This document shows positions 7,151 to 13,645 of a stretch of 13,645 bases of DNA, one piece after another. Each line of letters begins with the position of its first letter. Positions within the stretch are counted from its first letter, which is position 1. The notes beneath the pieces were generated by a model, which did not search any database, was not told the DNA's origin, and saw nothing but the letters and a program-made list of their open reading frames with translations. Source of the stretch: Anaerolineales bacterium (lineage in GTDB: Bacteria > Chloroflexota > Anaerolineae > 4572-78 > NAK82); assembly GCA_024643945.1 (NCBI GenBank), contig JAHELX010000097.1, forward strand, positions 1 to 13,645, written 5' to 3'. The position numbers and the translations under genes were made by a program.

Positions 7151-10100
7151 ACCCGCTACACCAGGTTGGGATGTTGGCACCTGTTGGCATTGGTCTGGTG
7201 GAGCATCTGCTTCGTCTCCGCGTGAAGCAGCCGAGCGATGAGATACCCGCCCTGTCTCCGCTAAGTCCCCGCCGAGGGAGGAGGGCAAAAGGGGCGACGC
7301 CGTAGAGGAAGATGGCTTCTGATCGCCGTCTGCCTTCAGAGATTCCTCAGTGCCCAGCCGGATAGCCCCATGAGATGTACCCAAAGCCTTGGTCACCTCG
7401 GTGAGAGTAGTTTGCAAAATGGTGTCCAAGTCAATCGAGCCGCGAATCTTACCGGTGATCTCACGGATGAGGGCCTCGCGACGAGCTCGGGCCTGAATCT
7501 GTTGCAACTGGCGCAGGTTCTGAACAGCCACTGCAGCCTGGCCGGAGATAGCCATCAAGCGGCGAGTTTCGAGCTCCGCGAAGCCAGTCAGATGCTGGTA
7601 AGTAGCGTTGATATAGCCGATCCACTGACCGCCAACACCCAGCGGGGCGAAGATAGCGCTTTCAACGCCAAGGCGTTCAAGATAGAGAGCGCGAGCCTCA
7701 TCATCGAGACGGGGATCGCTAGCAACGTTTTCTATCAGGGTAGGCCTGTCAGAATGTAGAAGCTGAGCGGCCGAGGGGAACGTCGCCAGGGGGTAGCGCA
7801 AGCTGCCGGCCTCTGTTGAGATTTGGCCCCAGCGGGCCAACACGTTGATCCACTCAGGTGTTTGATCACTCGTCCAGGGGCGATCAAAGAGATTAAGACT
7901 GACGTTTTGAGCCCCCTGGCCTAGCACAGTGTGTTCGCGCAAGGTAGCCAGGATGTCGTCGTAGCTTTGAGCAGTGGTCAGCCCCGCGCCAGCCTGGTAA
8001 AGTGCTTCTGTCTCGGCCAGAGCCGCCTGGGTTTGTTCAAAGAAGCGAGCATTTTGAATAGCGTTGGCCAGTTGGTCCGCCATTGTCTGCAGCGTAGTTA
8101 TGTCTTCACGGCTGAAGGCTGCGGACAAGATACTCTGTACGGTAATAGCACCGATGATTTCTCCCCGAGAGATGAGGGGAAGCGCTATTTCGGACCGGGT
8201 ATCGGGCAGGGCAGGGTTCTTGAAGTGAACAGCCTCTTCATCCACGTCCAGCGTAATACGCGCCTGTGTGTTGGACACACACCAGCCGATCATGGACTCG
8301 CCACCCACCTCAAGCTGGTGCCCCTGCTCGAGCTGAATCCGGCCAGCCTCGCCAGTACCGGCTCGCAAAATAGCCCATTCGCCTGTTTCGTCTACCAGGA
8401 AGACGCCCACATAGTACAAGTCGAATCGTTCGCGGATCAATTCTACCGCCTGGGGTATAAGTTGGTTCAGGTCCAGCGTCGAGGTGGCAGCCTGGGAGAC
8501 TTCAGCGGCTGTTTGGAGTTGAACAGCCCGCTGGCTGAGCTGGCTGAAGAGGCGAGCGTTCTGTATGGCTACTGCTAGCAATTGCGCCACTCGTTCGAGT
8601 AGCGGCACATCGGCATGGGTATAGGCTTCACACTGAAAATAGCCCAGGTTTAGCGAACCCGGCACGTCACGCCCGTAAATCATTGGGACAATGATGGTGC
8701 TCTCAATGCCAGCCTGGCGTAGTGGCTCAACCTCCAATCCATGCAGAGTTGAGTCGGTTAGGTCGAAGACGATTGTCTTTTTCAGGTTAATGGCCTCACC
8801 TACGAGGGTCTCTTGGAGAGGGAAAATCTGGCCCGCCCCCAGGCTGTTAAGTTCAACCCCAGGTTGATCACCTCCCGCATGAAATATGTCCACGGTGGAC
8901 AGTTCATCATCCACCAAGGCCACACTCATGCGGTCGAAGGGTGTGAGTTGTGCCAACGAAGCCTGCACAGTCTGGATGATGGCATGTATGTCGAGGGCAG
9001 TCGCCATGTCGCGCAACATCTCGTTGAGCAGCGCTTCTTCCTCGGCAGCCCGGCGTGTTTCTTCAAAAAGACGACGGTTCTCAATGGCTATGGCAGCCTG
9101 AGCAGCCAGCGTCACAAAAGGCTGCAGGACATTCTCAGTCAATTGGCGAGTGAGCTGGCCCTGGATCAACAAGACGCCCAGCAGTCGGCTGCGGAAGAGG
9201 ATAGGCACCGAGGCTAGCTCAGCCTCTTCTCCTCCAACCATCCATTGCCGCCAATCTCCGCTCAAGTCTGTGCGATTCAGTAAGTCCTCACCCTGCCCCA
9301 AGTTGGAATAGATGGTCAGGCTTGGCGAAACCTGGCTAACATCCATCACGGTACCAACTTCAACCGTACTCCCATCCCGGTCCCAACCGGCAACGACTTC
9401 TAATTTGTCATCTGATTGCCGACGAATCAGCACCAGACCCCGGTCGAAATCGCTCTCGGCGACCGAGTTGAGCAGCACATCGGCCACTTCGGGGATGGAG
9501 GCCACCGAGCCAATGGCGCGACTGGCGCGATAGAGCATGGAAGTCTCTTCCAGGGATTCCTGGGTCTGTTTGAACAAGTTGCTGCGCTCGATGGAGAGGG
9601 CCACCTGGCTGGCCAGAGTAAGGTAAGGCTGCAAATTGCGGTCGGTGATCGCGCCGGGTCGGGAGGCTGTCACCGACAGAATGCCTATCCAGCCACCAGC
9701 AGCAATCAGTGGAATGACAGCCCACGAACGAACCCCAGCCGCCAAAAGTTCGGTGCGTCTCGCGTCGGTGAACCAGATCTTACTGGCTACATCGCTCGCG
9801 ATGAGAGGCTGATTGCGATCCATTATGCTTGAAGTAGCTTGCGGCTCGCCGATCAAGTCCTGAGCTAAAGAAAGCCGACCGCCAATGGGATAAAGCGGGT
9901 CTGTGTCGCGCGACCAGGCGGCGACAACCATTAACTCGTCAGACTCAGCCCCAGCAGAGGCCTCAAAAATACCCAGGAAACACTGGTCAACCTGAGGCGA
10001 CGGCAAATTGACCACAATGGCGCGCACGATGTCCTCCATGCTATCGGCAGTGGCCACGGCACGGCTGGCCCGATAGAGGGCATCCGTCTCTTCCAGCGCC

Positions 10101-13100
10101 GCCTGGGTGGCCTGGAAGAGACTGGTATTCTCAAACGCAACCGCTGCCTGAGTGGCCAATGACATAGCCAGGGTTAAGTCTTCGTGGCTAAAAGCATCAG
10201 GCTGTCCGTGAATGAGACTGAGCACGCCTTGAATGCGGCCTCGTCCGGCAAGCAGGGGCACACTGATGACGGAACGCACAGGATCCTCTTCTTCTTCGCC
10301 AGGCGAGGCTAGCCAGCGGTCATCACGCTTGGTATCAGACACCAGGGCTGGCTGGCGATTACGGAGGACCCAGCCTTCCAGCCCCTTCTCCATAATTAGC
10401 GCGCTGTGGTCTCGTGCCTCGTCGCCAGCCAGGTTAGTTCGTTGGGGCAAACTAGACTTAAAGAAATAGGTCTCGCGCTCAACGTCCGCGATATAAAGGT
10501 CGGCGGCTTCGGCCCCCAAGCGGGGTGCGAAGGAGAGGACAGTATCAACCACCGCATCAAAGTCCAGATCGGCGCTGAGGTGTTGACTCATCTCCAGCAA
10601 GAGAGCGCTGCGGTCGCGCTCCTCGATAGACTCTTCGAACAATCGAGCACTTTCCAGTGCTGTTCCCAAATGTTCAGTTATCTCCTCCAGGAATGCCACT
10701 TCTTCTGGAGTCCATGTGCCAGCATCGTCGGGTTTGTAAGTGTCCAACACTCCGACGACCTGACCACGCACCTTGATGGGCACAGCCAGGGGCAGTTTCG
10801 CCCCCGTATCGGCACCGTTGCCTCCAGACGAACTTGGCCCAGCATCTGGATGAGGTAAGAGTTCGCCCTGAACGGTTTGTCCCTGCTGCAAAGCCCGTTC
10901 CACTTCAGGACGCCAGACGCCTCCAGCACTGGTGACACCGTGCTCATCGCTACGAAAGCCCAGGTCAGGCCGGGCGCGAACTATCTTAGTCCACGCCTCG
11001 CGACTGATCTCGCCGTAGGCTCGGCGCTCCGCCTCCAGAGCCGCCTGGCTTTCGACGAACAGACGTGCGTTTTCAATAGCCACCGCAACCTGATCGGCCA
11101 ACACTTGTAGCACCGCAAGGTCTTCCTGGGTAAACGCCAGTTCCTCAGTGCTCTGAATGTCCAAGACGCCCAACAATCGGCTGGCTACGATGAGCGGCAG
11201 CGCCATCTCAGACCGGGTATGGGGCAAGAAGGGGTTTTGGAAGTGAACCGCATCCTGCCCCACGTCGAGAGCAATGCGCGGCTGCCTTGTGCCGGCGACA
11301 TGGCCTACGATGCCCTGTTCTCCTACCTTCAGCTTGTGGCCTTGGATCAGCATTTGCTGGCCGCCTTCGCTGTTGGCAGCCCGCAGCACCGCGTACTCAC
11401 CTGCTTCATCCAGCAAAAAGATCCCCACGTGATAAAAGCCAAAGCGTTCGCTGATCAGGCGTGCCACCTGGAATAGCAATTCATCCAGGTCACGAAGGTA
11501 GGCGGCGGCGCGGCCCACCTCGGCAGCAGCCTGCAATTGCAGGGCGCGACGCTCCAGGTCGCGGGTGCGGTCGGCCACCCGCTGCTCCAGGCTGCTAATG
11601 AGCCCGCGCAACTGGCCGGTCATACTGTTAAAAGCCCGTGCCAGCGCACCAAGCTCGTCCTCACGCTCCACTTTTGCGGTAAGTTCCAGGTTACCTGCCG
11701 CAATCTCCGTGGCAGTTTCGGCCAGGCTAGCTATCGGAGCAGCGATGGACCGAGTGATGAGCAGCGAGGCGCCCATAGCAGCTAGCAGGGCAGCCAGTGC
11801 CACGCCTGTGTTGATAGCCAGTACCGTATAGGTTGTGCGAAAGGCCTCGGCCCGGTCTTGCTCGGCCAGCAGTGCCACCTGGAGTTCCGGCAGCCAATGG
11901 TAGACTCCTATCACGGGTTGTCCCCCATAGTTCTCGTATACGCCAGAGCCATTGGTCTGAGCCAGCGCTGCATTGACACCCTCAGAGTGGACATGGGTGG
12001 TCCCTACCGTTTCGCGCGGCGCGGCAAAACGCAACTGGGTCAGCAAAGCATGGTCAACTCCAACCAGGTAGGTCTCACCCGTCTCGCCCAATCCGACTGG
12101 TTCACGCATAATCTCGTTCAACGTTGCCAGGCTGGCACGGCCGGCCAGGACACCTAACACCTTCCCCTGGGAGTCAGTTTCCGGATGGACGACAACCACC
12201 GACGCCTGGCCCAGCGACGGCGAATAGTAAGGAAACGATACATAATCCCCCTTCAACCCTTCCAGGAAATAGGTCTGACGACTGAGCGTCTTACCCTCAC
12301 GGGTGACATTGGTGGACAGGATCACCCGACCCTGGGTATCCATCAAAAACAGCTCTTCAAATTGTCCTGTCCTTTCTACGAACTGCGAGAAGCGCTCACC
12401 CAACTTGTGATAGGCTTCCTGGTAATCGCCAGTATCCGATGACGCTTGTAACATAACATGCGTTTGCCGGATCTCATCCTCTCCGATCAAGGTAGTAGCC
12501 AGCGTAGTTTGCAGGCCACGGACCCAACGCTTCACTTCAGACTCTTTGAGAGTCACCACCGATTCGAGCTGTCTGATCGATCGATCCCGTGAATTCTGCG
12601 TGCCTATTACACCCGAAGTGACCCCAGTGATGGACGCCGTCAGCACGACTATCATCACAAAAGCGATGAGCAGTCGGGTGCGGATGGTGCCAATGCGAAA
12701 GGCGCGGGCGATTTGCCACAGCATTGCCAGTATCAGGGCAACAGTTATACCAACTATAAAGGTGCGTAACTCAAGGGAATGGGCAGTATCGTAGCGAGGC
12801 CATGGCTCGAAGCGATTGACCAGCCAGACGTAGGCGGCGTACAAACCAGCTATGGTGAACCAACTACCCCATTTACGCGGTAAGACGATACTGCCCGCCA
12901 GGAAGACAAGCAAGAAACCTCCCACAGCGAGATATAGGGTCGAGCCAGCAAAGAGCAACTCGCCAGCGCCGTAGGCCAGCATCAGACCAAAAATGATACA
13001 ATAGCCGGCGGCTGCGAACCGCTCCCGGCGGGCCAGCCACCCAGCTAGAGGTAGGCAGACAGATGCCAGCAGTGCTATAGTACCCGAGTAAGCTAGCAAC

Positions 13101-13300
13101 TGCCAGGCCCCTATTTGGAAGTAGAGCACTGCATAGGAACCCGTCGCGGCAACAGAGGCTACGGCTAGAACCAGTGTCAATCGTTTCAGATTTGCCATGC
13201 GACGTTGATTGTCCGAAATCTGGGCGACAGATTGCTCGCCCTGTTCTGGCTCCTCCAGGGAATGCTGGGGTGATAGGATTACTTTATCTTTCTCAGTCAT
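7133..13300 (-). CDS. Giant membrane receptor: 7 TM, Cache, TM, HAMP, eight tandem GAF domains, no catalytic output
   Basis: Residues are numbered from the ATG at 13327; subtract 9 for the preferred start. Seven hydrophobic segments lie at about 49-70, 74-98, 105-126, 130-149, 155-171, 188-207 and 217-240. A double-Cache-like external domain spans about 241-495 (Y-F-L-E-G near 353, G-E-T-G-E-T-Y near 414). TM8 is about 499-524 and HAMP about 523-575 (P531, DELG 557-560). Eight GAF domains end near 757, 897, 1071, 1252, 1421, 1594, 1763 and 1941, most closing with an I-E-N-A-R-L-F-like helix. They are joined by Q-A-A-L-x-E-T-x-A-L-Y-R-A-S linkers. A short shared C-terminal module (1945-1992) and a Ser/Pro/Gly-rich tail follow. 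Basic loops after TM2, TM4 and TM6 fit a cytoplasmic N-terminus and an external Cache domain. There is no HisKA, HATPase, GGDEF, phosphatase or MCP signalling domain, so it probably acts by contact with a partner such as the hybrid kinase downstream. I prefer the start at 13300 because of its ribosome-binding site. Confidence 0.9.
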   Translation of the reverse strand: MTEKDKVILSPQHSLEEPEQGEQSVAQISDNQRRMANLKRLTLVLAVASVAATGSYAVLYFQIGAWQLLAYSGTIALLASVCLPLAGWLARRERFAAAGYCIIFGLMLAYGAGELLFAGSTLYLAVGGFLLVFLAGSIVLPRKWGSWFTIAGLYAAYVWLVNRFEPWPRYDTAHSLELRTFIVGITVALILAMLWQIARAFRIGTIRTRLLIAFVMIVVLTASITGVTSGVIGTQNSRDRSIRQLESVVTLKESEVKRWVRGLQTTLATTLIGEDEIRQTHVMLQASSDTGDYQEAYHKLGERFSQFVERTGQFEELFLMDTQGRVILSTNVTREGKTLSRQTYFLEGLKGDYVSFPYYSPSLGQASVVVVHPETDSQGKVLGVLAGRASLATLNEIMREPVGLGETGETYLVGVDHALLTQLRFAAPRETVGTTHVHSEGVNAALAQTNGSGVYENYGGQPVIGVYHWLPELQVALLAEQDRAEAFRTTYTVLAINTGVALAALLAAMGASLLITRSIAAPIASLAETATEIAAGNLELTAKVEREDELGALARAFNSMTGQLRGLISSLEQRVADRTRDLERRALQLQAAAEVGRAAAYLRDLDELLFQVARLISERFGFYHVGIFLLDEAGEYAVLRAANSEGGQQMLIQGHKLKVGEQGIVGHVAGTRQPRIALDVGQDAVHFQNPFLPHTRSEMALPLIVASRLLGVLDIQSTEELAFTQEDLAVLQVLADQVAVAIENARLFVESQAALEAERRAYGEISREAWTKIVRARPDLGFRSDEHGVTSAGGVWRPEVERALQQGQTVQGELLPHPDAGPSSSGGNGADTGAKLPLAVPIKVRGQVVGVLDTYKPDDAGTWTPEEVAFLEEITEHLGTALESARLFEESIEERDRSALLLEMSQHLSADLDFDAVVDTVLSFAPRLGAEAADLYIADVERETYFFKSSLPQRTNLAGDEARDHSALIMEKGLEGWVLRNRQPALVSDTKRDDRWLASPGEEEEDPVRSVISVPLLAGRGRIQGVLSLIHGQPDAFSHEDLTLAMSLATQAAVAFENTSLFQATQAALEETDALYRASRAVATADSMEDIVRAIVVNLPSPQVDQCFLGIFEASAGAESDELMVVAAWSRDTDPLYPIGGRLSLAQDLIGEPQATSSIMDRNQPLIASDVASKIWFTDARRTELLAAGVRSWAVIPLIAAGGWIGILSVTASRPGAITDRNLQPYLTLASQVALSIERSNLFKQTQESLEETSMLYRASRAIGSVASIPEVADVLLNSVAESDFDRGLVLIRRQSDDKLEVVAGWDRDGSTVEVGTVMDVSQVSPSLTIYSNLGQGEDLLNRTDLSGDWRQWMVGGEEAELASVPILFRSRLLGVLLIQGQLTRQLTENVLQPFVTLAAQAAIAIENRRLFEETRRAAEEEALLNEMLRDMATALDIHAIIQTVQASLAQLTPFDRMSVALVDDELSTVDIFHAGGDQPGVELNSLGAGQIFPLQETLVGEAINLKKTIVFDLTDSTLHGLEVEPLRQAGIESTIIVPMIYGRDVPGSLNLGYFQCEAYTHADVPLLERVAQLLAVAIQNARLFSQLSQRAVQLQTAAEVSQAATSTLDLNQLIPQAVELIRERFDLYYVGVFLVDETGEWAILRAGTGEAGRIQLEQGHQLEVGGESMIGWCVSNTQARITLDVDEEAVHFKNPALPDTRSEIALPLISRGEIIGAITVQSILSAAFSREDITTLQTMADQLANAIQNARFFEQTQAALAETEALYQAGAGLTTAQSYDDILATLREHTVLGQGAQNVSLNLFDRPWTSDQTPEWINVLARWGQISTEAGSLRYPLATFPSAAQLLHSDRPTLIENVASDPRLDDEARALYLERLGVESAIFAPLGVGGQWIGYINATYQHLTGFAELETRRLMAISGQAAVAVQNLRQLQQIQARARREALIREITGKIRGSIDLDTILQTTLTEVTKALGTSHGAIRLGTEESLKADGDQKPSSSTASPLLPSSLGGDLAETGRVSHRSAASRGDEADAPPDQCQQVPTSQPGVAGKGDQE
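7352..7495 (-). other. Conserved C-terminal module of the giant receptor
   Basis: Residues 1945-1992 (numbered from 13327) form a helix starting R-R-E-A-L-I-R-E-I-T, a second helix with I-L-Q-T-T, then A-L-G and A-I-R-L-G. The same plan closes the 715-aa protein and the partial upstream gene. It looks like the first third of a GAF domain that stops early, placed as a terminal cap. Confidence 0.6.
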
Positions 13301-13305
13301 TGCTG

Positions 13306-13310
13306 CCTCC
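13306..13310 (-). promoter_or_regulatory. Ribosome-binding site that selects the ATG at 13300
   Basis: On the minus strand GGAGG lies 5 nt before the ATG at 13300-13298 (protein begins MTEKDKVIL). The upstream in-frame ATG at 13327 has only a weak AAGG about 11 nt away. The shorter 2055-aa product is therefore the better call; the longer form adds MRPGETEAA. This is read directly from the sequence, but the actual start is untested. Confidence 0.65.
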
Positions 13311-13397
13311 GTCTCGCCGGGGCGCATTAACGCTGCAACCTTAAGACACTTTTTTCACAGGATTGGTCGGAGTAACATCTGTTTTGCATCGACTAGA

Positions 13398-13645
13398 CTA
13401 TTTCTCACTTTGTCCGGCACTGTTTCCGGCCTGGATAATGGGTTGAGGGGCTAAGCGGACCACCACTTCGGGCAGGCCCAAAGCCTGGCGCACCTCTTGG
13501 GCCGCGGTCTTGAGCACCGTTTCCACATCAAACGTTTCGCGCATACGGGCGGTGACTTCGCCCGCCAACCGTTCGCGGACGGCTCGGCGTTGGGTATCCT
13601 GGTAGAGACGCGCGCTTTCTAAAGCCACACTCAATTGCTCGGCCA
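13398..13645 (-). CDS. C-terminal end of a GAF-domain sensor protein (5' end outside window)
   Basis: The reading frame is open to the window edge and ends at TAG (13400-13398), so only the last 80 or so residues are visible. The first visible residues (AEQLSVALESARLY) match the closing helix of a GAF domain as seen many times in the downstream genes. The TTG at 13634 is an internal codon of that helix, not a credible start. After it comes a module of about 48 residues (nt 13589-13446: R-E-R-L, then a helix, then A-L-G and V-V-V-R-L) that also ends the next two proteins, followed by a short polar tail ending SEK. No kinase, receiver or DNA-binding domain follows the GAF. It is probably the first visible member of the same transcription unit, 97 nt upstream of the preferred start of the next gene. 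Whether it has membrane segments or further GAFs cannot be told from this window. Confidence 0.85.
   Translation of the reverse strand, partial: AEQLSVALESARLYQDTQRRAVRERLAGEVTARMRETFDVETVLKTAAQEVRQALGLPEVVVRLAPQPIIQAGNSAGQSEK

Noticed and set aside
7931..8578. 215-codon open frame on the plus strand opposite receptor GAF domains
   Set aside because: The minus-strand frame here codes for well-conserved GAF sequence. The plus-strand product shows no domain, and similar shadow frames appear opposite every copy of this GAF subtype.
7133..13327. Receptor as a methyl-accepting chemotaxis protein
   Set aside because: The Cache-HAMP front is shared with chemoreceptors, but the cytoplasmic signalling hairpin is absent and GAF domains fill the whole cytoplasmic part.
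13300..13397. Strong promoter between the partial gene and the receptor gene
   Set aside because: I found no convincing -35/-10 pair on the minus strand, and the short gap fits read-through from the upstream gene.

Overview
The window carries a single block of genes, all read from the minus strand, that encode a two-component signalling locus built almost entirely from GAF and PAS sensor domains. The most likely host is a member of the Chloroflexota (Anaerolineae or Caldilineae type). This is inferred from the very long GAF arrays, the small SpoIIAA/STAS-like protein next to them and the moderate-to-high GC; no marker gene in the window proves it.

In the direction of transcription (right to left) the layout is as follows. 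(1) 13645-13398: the 3' end of a GAF-domain protein whose start lies outside the window. (2) 13300-7133: a giant membrane receptor of about 2055 aa with seven N-terminal membrane segments, an external Cache-type sensor, an eighth membrane segment, HAMP, eight tandem GAF domains and a short conserved C-terminal module, with no catalytic output domain. (3) 7136-4989: a soluble GAF-PAS-PAS-GAF protein ending in the same C-terminal module, start-stop overlapped (ATGA) with the receptor gene. (4) 4986-4624: a 120-aa SpoIIAA/STAS-like protein, 2 nt after gene 3. (5) 4533-112: a 1473-aa soluble hybrid histidine kinase (HAMP-like leader, GAF variants, PAS, three GAFs, HisKA, HATPase, two receivers) after a 90-nt AT-rich gap that may hold an internal promoter. 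Positions 1-111 are non-coding as far as I can see.

The arrangement suggests one sensory unit. The receptor and the soluble GAF/PAS protein collect signals but cannot phosphorylate anything. The hybrid kinase is the only enzyme in view, and the small STAS-like protein is a candidate adaptor. No DNA-binding regulator, HPt protein or cyclic-di-GMP enzyme is present, so the final output must be elsewhere. The kinase and the soluble sensor share a roughly 900-bp PAS-GAF duplication at a constant 2600-bp offset. It is about 94% identical at DNA level over the GAF half and about 67% in part of the PAS half, which suggests gene conversion or selection to keep the GAF alike. No tRNA, rRNA, CRISPR array, insertion sequence or origin was seen.
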